From DAMCZI01 sp032095175 (GTDB lineage: Bacteria > Bacillota > Clostridia > Clostridiales > Caloramatoraceae), in assembly GCA_032095175.1 (NCBI GenBank), contig DAMCZI010000003.1, positions 1 through 64,000 on the forward strand: a stretch of DNA of 64,000 nucleotides, written 5' to 3'. Positions 17,565 to 26,508 of the stretch are shown here, in pieces. How positions within the stretch are numbered: the first letter of the stretch is position 1; each line of letters starts with the position of its first letter. A program made the position numbers and the translations under genes. The notes under the pieces were generated by a model. The model saw nothing but the letters and a program-made list of their open reading frames with translations, did not search any database and had not been told where the DNA came from.

Positions 17565-18419
17565 ATGGTTTATTTAAATGCTTTTACATTTCCAAATGAG
17601 GATATGGAATTTGATTTTTTCATGGATATAAAAAGAACCTGCTATGACTCTTTTTATCCATTTAAGATATTATCAAGGCATGGTTTTAAAAGAATTGATT
17701 TTGAGCCAGTTACGATTTTATATGGTGGAAATGGTTCGGGAAAATCAACGGCGTTAAACGTGATAGCAGAAAAAACAGGAATCAATCGTGATTCTATATA
17801 CAATAAATCTAATTTCTATAATGATTATGTCAATATGTGTGAGATGCAGCTTGAGAACGACATCCCTGAAAATAGTAGAATTATTACCAGTGATGATGTA
17901 TTTGACTATATGTTGAATATCCGTAACCTTAACGAAGGAATTGACCAAAAAAGAGAAAATCTTTTTGAAGAATATTTGGATGCTAAATATTCTCATTTTC
18001 AGCTTAAGTCTATAGAAGATTATGAGCAACTTAAAAAAGTAAATTGTGCCAGAAGTAAAACACAGTCACGTTTTGTAAGAAATGAATTGATGGATAATGT
18101 GCGGGAATATTCCAATGGCGAAAGTGCATTTTTGTATTTTACAGAGAAAATTGAAGAAAACGGACTTTATATATTGGATGAGCCTGAAAACAGTCTTTCC
18201 CCAAAACGCCAGATGGAATTAATGGAATTTATTGAGGACTCTGCACGATTTTTGGGATGTCAGTTCATTATATCAACACATTCACCATTTCTGCTTGCCA
18301 TGAATGGAGCAAAAATATATGATCTTGATGAAAATCCAGTTGATGTAAAAAGATGGACTGAATTAGGAAACGTACTCACATATTATGAATTTTTCAAAAG
18401 ATATGAAAAGGAGTTTTGA
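17565..18419 (+). CDS. AAA-type ATPase, RecF/SMC-like
   Basis: The 284-residue protein has Walker A GGNGSGKST, an ABC-like signature (YSNGESAFLYF), Walker B LYILDEPENSLSP and the H-switch STHSPF. These place it among the small SMC/RecF-like AAA_15/AAA_21 ATPases. The insertion between Walker A and signature is short, so no long coiled coil. ATG 17565 follows AAGGAAG; ATG 17547 is an upstream alternative. Such ATPases act in DNA repair or defence or are paired with nucleases; here the neighbour is a metalloprotease. Confidence 0.75.
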   Translation: MVYLNAFTFPNEDMEFDFFMDIKRTCYDSFYPFKILSRHGFKRIDFEPVTILYGGNGSGKSTALNVIAEKTGINRDSIYNKSNFYNDYVNMCEMQLENDIPENSRIITSDDVFDYMLNIRNLNEGIDQKRENLFEEYLDAKYSHFQLKSIEDYEQLKKVNCARSKTQSRFVRNELMDNVREYSNGESAFLYFTEKIEENGLYILDEPENSLSPKRQMELMEFIEDSARFLGCQFIISTHSPFLLAMNGAKIYDLDENPVDVKRWTELGNVLTYYEFFKRYEKEF

Positions 18420-18426
18420 TGTTTTC

Positions 18427-18464
18427 GAGGGTAGATAGATTATGATGATAATCTATCTACCCTC
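18427..18464. terminator. 16-bp perfect hairpin after the ATPase gene
   Basis: The arms GAGGGTAGATAGATTA (18427-18442) and its exact complement (18449-18464) flank a 6-nt loop. No T-run follows, so it may act as an mRNA 3' end stabiliser rather than as a classic terminator. Confidence 0.6.
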
Positions 18465-18851
18465 ATACCACCTTGTGGACTTAATGCACCCTCATATTTC
18501 ATGGATAGATCTGCTTTAATTCTAAAGCCAAAGACTCAAGCTTATTGATGTTCGAACAAAATGGATTGGGCATTTATTAAATGGTAAATTGAGGATTTAA
18601 TTGTGTAGTTGTAATATTTGCTAAATCTTGAAGAGTTTTTTCAAAGTTATGCTAAATTTAATTCGTTTTAAAAGGACTTCTTTACAGAAGCATTTTATAT
18701 TAGATTATTATGTATAATTAAGATACTGGTTGCAATATAACGATTCGGCGTTTTCCTATGATAAAGTGGTCTGCCCTTTTATAATTATTGTGTTTAATAG
18801 AAATTTTTTTCCTTTTTGTTATATGGACTAAGTCATAGAGGAGTGATTAAT
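18465..18851 (+). other. non-coding stretch ahead of rarA, with repeat segment a
   Basis: No gene is seen. It contains 18660-18711, a 52-bp segment (with a small GACTTCT/AGAAG hairpin) that recurs at 29268-29319 with only four or five differences. The remainder is AT-rich and holds the rarA promoter. Confidence 0.5.
18660..18711. repeat. dispersed repeat, copy 1, segment a
   Basis: This 52-bp segment matches 29268-29319 with only a few mismatches. In the second location it is followed after 23 bp by segment b; here about 1.5 kb with rarA lies in between. Confidence 0.85.
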
Positions 18852-20174
18852 ATGGATTATTATCAAAGTTCTATATTTAATAATACAAAAGCAAATGAGC
18901 CATTGGCACACAGAGTAAGACCAAGATGTTTTGAAGAGTACATTGGTCAAAAACATCTTCTTGGAGAGGGAAAAATGCTAAGGCATTTAATAGAATCTGA
19001 CTCCATAACTTCAATGATATTTTGGGGACCTCCTGGTGTTGGAAAAACCACCCTTGGAATGCTAATAGCATCATACACTAAAGCTGAATTTAATGTGTTT
19101 AGTGCAGTAACTACAGGCATAAAGGAGATAAGAGACGTTATGAATGTAGCAAAACAAAATAAATATTTAGGCATTAAGACTATAGTTTTTATTGATGAAA
19201 TTCACAGATTCAATAAAAGCCAACAGGATGCATTTTTACCAGCAGTAGAGAGTGGAGATATTATTTTAATAGGAGCGACCACGGAAAATCCATCATTTGA
19301 AGTGAATTCTGCATTGCTGTCCAGGTGTAGAGTATTTGTACTGCAACCATTAGATACAAGTGAAATAGTTAATCTTCTAAACAATGCCATTAAAGATGAT
19401 AGAGGCTTTAAGGACATATGTATAAAAGTAGAGGATAATGCACTAGAAATTATAGGAGTTTACTCTAATGGTGATGCAAGAACTGCTCTTAACATACTGG
19501 AAATGGCAGTTACTGTATCATTGAATGGAAATATTGCAATTATTAGTAAAGGTGTTATAGAAAAATGTATTAATAAAAAAAGCGTCCTATATGATAAAAA
19601 TGGGGAGGAACATTATAATCTTATATCAGCTCTTCATAAATCAATGAGGAATAGTGATCCAGATGCATCTATATATTGGCTCGCTAGAATGCTTGAAAGT
19701 GGAGAAGATCCACTTTATGTAGCTAGAAGAATCATAAGATTTGCCTCTGAGGATGTGGGGCTTGCAGATCCAAGGGCTTTAGAAATAGCAATTGCAGCAT
19801 ATCAGGCAGCCCATTATATAGGAATGTCAGAGTGCACTGTTAATTTAGCACAAGCAGTTGTCTATATGGCATTAGCGCCTAAATCTAATGCTCTTTATGT
19901 AGGATATGAAAAAGCAAAAAAGGATATAGAGGAAAATAAGTGTGAAGGAGTACCAATGCAGTTAAGAAATGATGTTACAAAGTTAATGAAGGATTTAGGA
20001 TATGGTAAAGGCTATAAATATGCTCACGATTATAATAAAAAGGTAACTTCTATGCAATGTTTACCAGATAACTTAGTAGGTCGAGAATATTATAAACCAA
20101 CTAATCAAGGACTTGAGAAGAAGATTAGTGAAAACTTGAAGTATATTAAAGCCTTAAAAAATGAAGTAAGATAA
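18852..20174 (+). CDS. rarA: replication-associated recombination protein A
   Basis: The 440-residue AAA+ ATPase matches RarA/MgsA/WRNIP1: an N-terminal ANEPLAHRVRPRCFEEYIGQ segment, Walker A GPPGVGKTT, Walker B VFIDEIHR with the FNKSQQDAFLPAVE sequence diagnostic for the family, sensor-1 GATTENPSFEVNSALLSRC, and the C-terminal tetramerisation part with RIIRFASEDVGLADPRALE. It works at stalled replication forks with DNA gap-binding proteins. ATG 18852 has GAGGAGTGA upstream; the frame also opens at 18816. It is monocistronic and closed by the 17-bp hairpin at 20233. Confidence 0.93.
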   Translation: MDYYQSSIFNNTKANEPLAHRVRPRCFEEYIGQKHLLGEGKMLRHLIESDSITSMIFWGPPGVGKTTLGMLIASYTKAEFNVFSAVTTGIKEIRDVMNVAKQNKYLGIKTIVFIDEIHRFNKSQQDAFLPAVESGDIILIGATTENPSFEVNSALLSRCRVFVLQPLDTSEIVNLLNNAIKDDRGFKDICIKVEDNALEIIGVYSNGDARTALNILEMAVTVSLNGNIAIISKGVIEKCINKKSVLYDKNGEEHYNLISALHKSMRNSDPDASIYWLARMLESGEDPLYVARRIIRFASEDVGLADPRALEIAIAAYQAAHYIGMSECTVNLAQAVVYMALAPKSNALYVGYEKAKKDIEENKCEGVPMQLRNDVTKLMKDLGYGKGYKYAHDYNKKVTSMQCLPDNLVGREYYKPTNQGLEKKISENLKYIKALKNEVR

Positions 20175-20223
20175 AAGTATCATTAGCTGAGAAATAGTTA
20201 AGTAAAAGTATATGTACTATTGC

Positions 20224-20398
20224 ATATTTTAACAAAACAGCACCTATCAGATATATAGGTGCTGTTTTGTTAAAATTTGATTTACAGAGGAATTCAATCG
20301 TAGTAGTACTAGTGGTGTACATCTTTTCATGGCTAGGACTTTTAAGAAAACTTTCTTCAACTGATAAATAAAAATATGGATTGATGTAATTACTTACC
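20224..20398. repeat. dispersed repeat, copy 1, segment b (with rarA terminator hairpin)
   Basis: The segment begins with a 17-bp perfect hairpin (AACAAAACAGCACCTAT and its complement) that can serve as rarA terminator on either strand. The following 130 bp is closely similar to 29343-29513. Both copies keep the same order of hairpin, TTTACAGAGGA and AAATATGGATTGA blocks. Confidence 0.85.
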
Positions 20399-20448
20399 TT
20401 TATGAAGTTTATGCAATAATATGGTAAAATAATCCTGGAGGTGATTTT

Positions 20449-20598
20449 ATGAAGCTTGGAAGATTACTTGCTATAATAATGCTTTTACTTAACAGAAAGC
20501 ATATTAGCGCAAAAGAGCTTGCAGAACATTTTGAGGTATCACAAAGAACCATTTATAGAGATATTGAAGCAATTAATCAAGCAGGTATCCCTGAATGA
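20449..20598 (+). pseudogene. WYL/DeoR-type regulator, N-terminal HTH fragment
   Basis: A good ribosome site (GGAGGTG) precedes ATG 20449. The frame reads KLGRLLAIIMLLLNRKHIS, AKELAEHFEVSQRTIYRDIE, which is the winged HTH of YafY-like WYL regulators. It stops after 49 residues at GIPE where the family continues for about 250 more. The next DNA is from a methyltransferase gene, so a deletion joined two genes. Confidence 0.75.
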
Positions 20599-20831
20599 GA
20601 GTGCTTGATATGGGTTGCGGAAAAGCTTTGACATCAATTTTTCTTGCTAAAGAATTTGGGGTTATGGTTTTTGCCAATGATCTTTGGGTTAATCCGGACG
20701 AAAATTGGGAACGGATATGTGAAGCAGAAGTCGGAAACTTAGTGTTCCCAATTAAAGGGGAAGCACATAATCTTCCTTATGCAAAGAATTTTTTTGATGC
20801 AATCATTTGTATAAATTTTTTTCGATTTTAA
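20595..20831 (+). pseudogene. SAM-dependent methyltransferase fragment
   Basis: Reading from ATG 20595, which overlaps the stop of the regulator fragment, gives RVLDMGCGKALTSIFLAKEF (motif I of class I methyltransferases), then AHNLPYAKNFFDAIICINFF (motif IV region) and a stop. Both the N-terminal and C-terminal parts of a normal enzyme are missing. The sharp join to the WYL fragment shows an old deletion. Confidence 0.7.
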
Positions 20832-20893
20832 GCTTAAGAAATTATGGAGTGTTTATTTTACTAATTTTACATATTAGAATAGAGGTGTAAAAG

Positions 20894-20995
20894 ATGGATG
20901 AACAATACTACCTGGATTGCCTTGAAAAGGGAACAAAGCTTTATTGGTGCAGTAAAAATAGGTGTGCGCAATCTGTATCATGGGTGTTGCCATGA
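20894..20995 (+). CDS. short Cys-containing peptide, possibly a gene fragment
   Basis: A 33-residue frame with ribosome site GAGGTG reads MDEQYYLDCLEKGTKLYWCS and ends soon after RCAQSVSW. A second frame continues with a Cys pair (HGCCHDF). It may be a broken Cys-rich protein; I do not recognise it with confidence. Confidence 0.2.
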   Translation: MDEQYYLDCLEKGTKLYWCSKNRCAQSVSWVLP

Positions 20996-21143
20996 TTTTC
21001 TATATGAAAAAAGCTCTGAAATTTTATCTGCACTTTTCAAGTCGGTATTTTTTATTTTACAAGCAAATATTTTGATGAAAGGATAAGCTATCTACGATTG
21101 CTTATTACGGTTATACCAATACAAGTAAGTCTTATTTATCATA

Positions 21144-21174
21144 TTGACTTTACCCTTAGGGTAAGGTGTAAGAT
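21144..21174 (+). promoter_or_regulatory. MerR-type promoter without adjacent MerR gene
   Basis: TTGACT (21144-21149) and TAAGAT (21169-21174) are 19 bp apart, and the spacer contains the perfect dyad TTACCCTTAGGGTAA. This is the arrangement of MerR-family operators. The only frame after it (21215-21277, AAAGGAGG site) is a 20-residue peptide MLSLENFQVYVKHLEPIFEN. The regulator that would act here is not in the neighbourhood. Confidence 0.7.
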
Positions 21175-21214
21175 AAAGGCAAGCGTATAGAATATGCTAA
21201 AAGGAGGATAATCT

Positions 21215-21277
21215 ATGTTATCATTGGAGAATTTTCAGGTATATGTAAAGCATCTTGAACCAATATTTGAGAATTGA
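21215..21277 (+). CDS. 20-residue peptide behind MerR-type promoter
   Basis: A strong ribosome site (AAAGGAGG) leads to ATG 21215 and a 20-residue product. It may be the stub of a deleted target gene of the MerR-type promoter, or a true small peptide. Confidence 0.3.
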   Translation: MLSLENFQVYVKHLEPIFEN

Positions 21278-21349
21278 GAATAGTGAATCAATAAATAATT
21301 CTGGACTGGTGTTGATGGCTTGTAAAAATAAATGGAGTGTGATGGTAAA

Positions 21350-21538
21350 ATGATTATTACTAAGTGGCTATTGTGCCCAATTTGTGAAAATAAAACACGT
21401 CTAAAAATACAAGATGATACTGAATTAAAAAACTTTCCCTCGTATTGTCCTAAATGCAAATAAGAAATACTTATTGAAATAGCCAATTTAAAAATAACAG
21501 CTATCAAAGAGCCAGACGCTAAGACGCAGGACCAATAA
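21350..21538 (+). pseudogene. Cys-rich KTR-type protein with premature stop
   Basis: The frame reads KWLLCPICENKTRLKI, DDTELKNFPSYCPKCK, a TAA at 21461, and then in the same frame EILIEIANLKITAIKEPDAK to a second TAA at 21536. This is the complete small zinc-ribbon cysteine-rich KTR protein often found in clostridial and streptococcal conjugative elements. A CAA-to-TAA change would explain the stop. The truncated 37-residue product keeps all four Cys and might still fold. Confidence 0.75.
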
Positions 21539-21918
21539 TTATGTAGTAAATAAACTTCATGTTATTGGCTCTTTTGTTTTCTAATTTAATGATTATAACC
21601 TCTAATACTTGACAACTATGTGCCATATTTGAAAATCACCATCTGATGATATTTGAGAAATATTTAAAGCTCAAATATATGTGAAAATAGAAGCTTTTGG
21701 TGTAGAAGATATTATATGGGTATGGTTGAACATAATAAGGTTACAATAGAGCAGTATATAAAAGAACAACAGAATGAAGATATGATGTCATACCAAATAA
21801 ATGTGACCAAAATTCTACAATAAAGCACAAAATAGCTTAAATTTTTGAAAAATAGAAAGTTTTGGTATATACTTATTTAAAAGTAGATTCTAAATATCAT
21901 AATCAAAAGGAGAAAAAT
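21539..21918 (+). other. non-coding and decayed stretch ahead of the transglutaminase gene
   Basis: An inverted repeat around 21530-21572 (CCAATAA / TTATTGG followed by CTCTTTTGTTTT) can terminate the KTR transcript. A short frame at 21722-21823 (MVEHNKVTIEQYIKEQQ) looks like a fragment of a transposon-encoded protein but I cannot identify it. The rest is AT-rich. Confidence 0.4.
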
Positions 21919-24243
21919 ATGAAAAAGTTATTTTCATTATTAATTGTTTTGGTTTTATTACTCAACAGTCCTTTAGCTTTTGCAGCATCATATTTCACTA
22001 ATAATAAAGACCTGGATGCAACCTTTGCACAGCTTGAAAAGATTTTTTTAAAAAGCGAGCAGGTTTACATACCTTTAGAGAGTGAATTTGATCCGATAAC
22101 CGGACCGGTTGTTAAAGAAAAGTTGCCTAAAATGACGCCCGCTGTTCTTAAAGCTGCCGTTGATGAAAGACTTAACGATATAAGGGTTGCTATTGAAATA
22201 GAGGAAGAGAGATTAGGTGGGTTTTCAAAAGAAGAGTATAAAATGATTTCAGAACAACTTCTTCATAAAAGTATTATAAAGAGGGGACAGTTTTACTGGG
22301 AAAAAGGTAATAAAACTGTTTGGCTGACTTTCGGTCTGGCTGACGATGATTTTGAAGAGTTTGAAGGCCTTGTTGGAAGCTTTAAAAGAATGGGTAAAGA
22401 AAAGGACGAGGTAAATCAAACTGATTTAGATCAAGTTGATGAAAGAATAACAAAATATTTCAACCAGTCCATAAAAGCAGGTAACAAGGTAAGTCCAGAG
22501 ATAATAAAAAATCTGCCCAGTAAACTAGAAAGCTTATTCAAGGAGCATAAGTTATCTAAAATTATTACGTCACAGCTTTTATCGGTTATCCACGAAAATA
22601 TCTATAAAACAGAGGTTGAAACCTTTGATGGTTCAGAGTCCATTGAGTCAATAATTGACGGATATGAATTCACAATTGAAATGTTCCTCAAAGACCGGGA
22701 TTATGAAAGGCAGATTGAAGATTACAAATTCCCAGCTGATTCACCATCACCAGATGTTAGAGAGGATTTTATAAAAAGGATTCTAAAAGGTGAATTGTCC
22801 GATTCGTTTACTTCCGGGTTTAGCAATCCTATAAGCCTTGGCGAACTGGCAAAATTATTTTTCAAATCAGAGGAACTGGACGATAAAATACATTTTGAAG
22901 GAAACACAATTGATGAAAATTCACCTGATTATGTCAAACTGGCTTATATTTATGGAATGATTAATAGTAAAGATGACCTGAAAAAACCGCTTACTAGGCT
23001 TGAAGCAGCGAGGAAATTAGTAAATGGGATGATTTATCAGTCATCGGATAATGTCTCAGAAACTCTGGATTTTCTCGACTGTACAAAAATACCTGCTGAC
23101 GATATAGTATCAGTTGCAAATTGTGGTATTGATAACAGAGGGATAAATTTTGAGCCACAGGGTATGTATACTAAACAAGAAGCAATTATCGATAGTAGAG
23201 CACATGAATTTGAAAATTTAAGAGGTTATAAAATTCCAATATATTTGGATGAGCTATCAGGGGTTGTAGTTGGAGAAAACATTGTGCATCTGCTGTTTGA
23301 AAATAATGCACAGCTTGAGGAGTACCTTCAGGAACATTTTGAGGATACAGCGATAGGTAATATTAAGAGAGATGGAAGTTATATGAGGATTGACACGGGT
23401 TGTGCCCTGGTAGAATTATTTACTCTGGAAAAAGGTATTAAATTTACATTTAAGAATGGGGTTAAATTTGCTGATTTTAAAGAAGAGGTTTATGGCCCGG
23501 AATTACTATATAAAATAGAAGCTAAGGCAATAAAATCAAATGAAAAAGTAAGCATGGATATGCAGGCGGATTCAGTGCATAAAAAGCTGTACCAAAAGCT
23601 GGATGGTATCTTGGCAAAGATAATCAAGCCTAAAATGACAACAGAACAAAAAATCAAGGCTATTCATGATTACGTGGTTACACATATTACATATGACCTA
23701 AACTATGGAAAAGATTATACTCCTGAAGCTGTCCTTATGACCATCGATAAAGGAAGAGGAGTATGTGGGGATTATGCTTATTTGTTTGAATACTTATGTG
23801 ATAGGGCATCGATTCCATGTGTTTCTGAACTCGGCACTACTATCACTAGTCCTGCTTCCCCTAACCATATTTGGAATGCTGTTTTTCTCAATGGTGAATG
23901 GAAATTTGTAGATACTACGTGGGATGATGGTAAGAAAATATCCTATAAGTACTTTTTAAATGACAAATTTACTTTTATGAAGGACCATTCTCCCAAAATG
24001 GGGATTCCTAATGAGAGCTCATATCCTAAAATTGATCCAATGAACATAAAAACTCAGGATGAGCTTAGAGTTTATTTAGACAGAGAGTTTTACTTTATTG
24101 ATGGCTTTAAATTAACTTTCAGATTGACCGATAAGAAGCTCAAGCCACAGATTGGGTATTTATGGCCTGGTCCTGGAATAAAAGTAGTCTTAACGTATGA
24201 TTCAAAAAATGATTTGTATACAGTAACAGCCAAGAAAAAATAG
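21919..24243 (+). CDS. secreted transglutaminase-like protein
   Basis: The 774-residue protein starts with a clear signal peptide (KKLFSLLIVLVLLLNSPLAFA, cut before ASYF). Near the C-terminus is a transglutaminase/CYK3-like core with the Cys616 in GRGVCGDYAY, His650 in NHIWNAVF and Asp665 in FVDTTWDD, the complete papain-like triad. The long middle part shows no repeat I can name. Proteins of this kind act outside the membrane as proteases or cross-linkers on the cell wall. ATG 21919 follows AAAGGAG; the upstream in-frame ATG would spoil the signal peptide. Monocistronic. Confidence 0.82.
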   Translation: MKKLFSLLIVLVLLLNSPLAFAASYFTNNKDLDATFAQLEKIFLKSEQVYIPLESEFDPITGPVVKEKLPKMTPAVLKAAVDERLNDIRVAIEIEEERLGGFSKEEYKMISEQLLHKSIIKRGQFYWEKGNKTVWLTFGLADDDFEEFEGLVGSFKRMGKEKDEVNQTDLDQVDERITKYFNQSIKAGNKVSPEIIKNLPSKLESLFKEHKLSKIITSQLLSVIHENIYKTEVETFDGSESIESIIDGYEFTIEMFLKDRDYERQIEDYKFPADSPSPDVREDFIKRILKGELSDSFTSGFSNPISLGELAKLFFKSEELDDKIHFEGNTIDENSPDYVKLAYIYGMINSKDDLKKPLTRLEAARKLVNGMIYQSSDNVSETLDFLDCTKIPADDIVSVANCGIDNRGINFEPQGMYTKQEAIIDSRAHEFENLRGYKIPIYLDELSGVVVGENIVHLLFENNAQLEEYLQEHFEDTAIGNIKRDGSYMRIDTGCALVELFTLEKGIKFTFKNGVKFADFKEEVYGPELLYKIEAKAIKSNEKVSMDMQADSVHKKLYQKLDGILAKIIKPKMTTEQKIKAIHDYVVTHITYDLNYGKDYTPEAVLMTIDKGRGVCGDYAYLFEYLCDRASIPCVSELGTTITSPASPNHIWNAVFLNGEWKFVDTTWDDGKKISYKYFLNDKFTFMKDHSPKMGIPNESSYPKIDPMNIKTQDELRVYLDREFYFIDGFKLTFRLTDKKLKPQIGYLWPGPGIKVVLTYDSKNDLYTVTAKKK

Positions 24244-24651
24244 TTATAATCTCAGGCTTTTCTTTCTTAGAGATTAATAAAGAAATAAGTTTTTGTCAAT
24301 TGTTAAGATAAGTTTCCCATATAATATTTTATGTATGTTCCCACTGGATTATCTCCAGTGGGTTTTTAAAAATATTACAAGGTACGGTTAATAATTATTA
24401 AACGTCCACATATGTACTATTGTAAAAATAAACCTTTTTCAATAATGTTAATATATATTATAATTCAAAGAATGGATAAGAAAAAGATAGAGGAACATGT
24501 AAGGATAGCAGATGTAATTATTAAAGATGTAAAAAGAGAGCTAATAACTTTAAGCTTGGTACATGAACTCAAAATTTGATCTTATAGGAGCTGATAAAAT
24601 GGGGTAACTTTAAGAGAAATATTAGAATCAGACTTTTTCTCCGAAAGCAGA
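24244..24651 (+). other. intergenic region ahead of pucR-like gene
   Basis: It holds the terminator at 24340-24367 and a weak 35-residue frame at 24472-24579 without ribosome site. At 24586-24601 there is TAGGAGCTGATAAAATG, which looks like the true ribosome site and start codon of the PucR gene, now out of frame. Confidence 0.5.
24340..24367 (+). terminator. intrinsic terminator after the transglutaminase gene
   Basis: CCCACTGG (24340-24347) pairs with CCAGTGGG (24355-24362), followed by five T. Confidence 0.85.
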
Positions 24652-26202
24652 GTGTTAGCAGGAAAAGGAGGACTTAATAGATTAGTCCAAGGCATTTCTG
24701 TTCAGGACGCACCTACTGGAGCTCAATGGGTTAAGGGGAAGGAATTGCTGCTTTCAACAGGATATTTTTTGAAAGATAATACAGAGTATTTTAAAGAGTT
24801 AATAATTGAATCAAATGAAAAAAACTCGTCAGGCATTGGCATAAAAGTTGGCAGATATCTAGAAAAAATACCGGAAGAGATAATTGAACTATGCAATAAT
24901 TTGAACTTTCCTCTGATTGATCTACCTAAAAATGCTGCATGGATAGAGATAACAAATGCCGTTAATGAAATTGCCCTTGATAGGCATATAAAGAAGCTGT
25001 CTGGTTTTATTCAATCATATGGAGTTAAGAATCATTATAAAAAAGTAATGGAAATAATAGAAGGTCTTTCATGTGAAATTGGAAAACCAGTAGAAGTGTA
25101 TGATATTTTAAATAAAAAAGTATATTCAAGCTTTGATAAAAGTATTAAAGCTGCTAGACTAAATGATTGGGAGTATATTTGGAATCCTAATTCAAAATAT
25201 GAGAAAACAATGTTATCGGATAGGTTCGTCATATTTAGAGTGAAAAGTGTGGAAAATGGTGAAAAGAACATTAGAACAGTTATTCCACTAGAAATAGATA
25301 ATGTGATGCTTGCTTATCTTGTGGTGTGGGAGAATGAAGAAATAAATGATTACTATGATCTATATATAATAAGGTTGAGCTTTATACTTTTGCTGCATGA
25401 ATATGGAAGTGTATATTTTGAAAATTCACTTAAAGATAAATACCAAGATGAACTTATTAACCAAATTATAGAAAATGATTTTCAAAATGAAACACAAATT
25501 GTAAAAAATGTTTTAAACACAGAAAGGTTATATCTATGTATTTGCATGAGACAGTCTAATGAAAAAATAAGTTTATATAAGCACAGAGATAAAATATCCA
25601 GATGTATATATCACATATTTCAAAGAGATGAAATACTTTTCGGCTTAACATGTAAAGATGAGATAGTTATGCTCTATATGAGTAATAAAAGCCTAAATCA
25701 GATAAGTGATTTTATAAAATTAAGTATAAATGAAGTTATTAAGTGTTTAGAAAAAGAAATAAAAGGAGGAAATTTCATAGCAGGGATTTGCAGCGATTTT
25801 ATGGATGTAAAAGACGTTAAAGGGAGCTATGCTGAAAGTTTAAAGGCTATTAATATATCAAGATATATTTCTTCGAAATCTAAGGTGATTTTTTATGATG
25901 ATTTAGGACCTTTTAAATTTTATAATATTGATGAATTTAAAAAGGAAAACATGAGCGTATACAACAAATATATCAAGCCTTTAACACTAGAAGAGGATGG
26001 TCTGGAATTAATTCTTACTTTAAAAGGTTTCTTTGAATGTAATTTAAATTATTCAATAACAGCTAAAAAATTATTTCTGCATAACAATACAGTAAGATAT
26101 AGAATTAAAAAAATTGAAAAACTAATAAACATTGACTGGGAAGATTCAATTGAAAGATTAAAGCTAGAGATAATTTTAAAATTTATAGAACTATTTGACT
26201 AA
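24652..26202 (+). CDS. PucR family regulator, start codon region frameshifted
   Basis: The product has the PucR N-terminal domain (VQGISVQDAPTGAQWVKGKE at about 10-30), a GGDEF-like middle and the C-terminal PucR HTH (LTLKGFFECNLNYSITAKKL, FLHNNTVRYRIKKIEKL). The homologous N-terminus GVTLREILESDF lies just upstream in frame, but its ATG (24599, with TAGGAG site) is one base out: ATG GGG TAA. One more G would restore ATG GGG GTA ACT. Translation from GTG 24652 would lose about 17 residues. It probably controls the DUF5058/M20 operon that follows. Confidence 0.8.
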   Translation: MLAGKGGLNRLVQGISVQDAPTGAQWVKGKELLLSTGYFLKDNTEYFKELIIESNEKNSSGIGIKVGRYLEKIPEEIIELCNNLNFPLIDLPKNAAWIEITNAVNEIALDRHIKKLSGFIQSYGVKNHYKKVMEIIEGLSCEIGKPVEVYDILNKKVYSSFDKSIKAARLNDWEYIWNPNSKYEKTMLSDRFVIFRVKSVENGEKNIRTVIPLEIDNVMLAYLVVWENEEINDYYDLYIIRLSFILLLHEYGSVYFENSLKDKYQDELINQIIENDFQNETQIVKNVLNTERLYLCICMRQSNEKISLYKHRDKISRCIYHIFQRDEILFGLTCKDEIVMLYMSNKSLNQISDFIKLSINEVIKCLEKEIKGGNFIAGICSDFMDVKDVKGSYAESLKAINISRYISSKSKVIFYDDLGPFKFYNIDEFKKENMSVYNKYIKPLTLEEDGLELILTLKGFFECNLNYSITAKKLFLHNNTVRYRIKKIEKLINIDWEDSIERLKLEIILKFIELFD

Positions 26203-26214
26203 GTATAATTGTAT

Positions 26215-26260
26215 AGAGGCTGCTCATAGTGATTTTAAATCACTATGAGCAGCCTCTTTT
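26215..26260. terminator. 21-bp perfect hairpin terminator
   Basis: The arms 26215-26235 and 26237-26257 are exact complements, with TTT at the end. Such a long stem ends the PucR transcript and separates it from the transport operon. Confidence 0.85.
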
Positions 26261-26508
26261 CTTTATCAAATAATAAAACTAGGAACAAATTACTTTCATG
26301 TGAATATACTTATTATATTTTTTAGTTTCACAAATATATTTTCCACCTTTTCTTAAGATCTTTGAGCATGGGAATAGGTTTATAAAAATGTACAAAAATA
26401 TAAGAATTTTCAGACGAATTCTCAAAAAATTCATCCGCTTTATGCAGTATAATTAAAGCCATAATATTTCAAATATTTATAGAATTTAAAAGCGGAAGGA
26501 GAAAAACT

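Noticed and set aside
24472..24579. 35-residue frame MDKKKIEEHVRIADVIIK...
   Set aside because: It has no ribosome site and lies in the leader of the PucR gene; kept only as a note.
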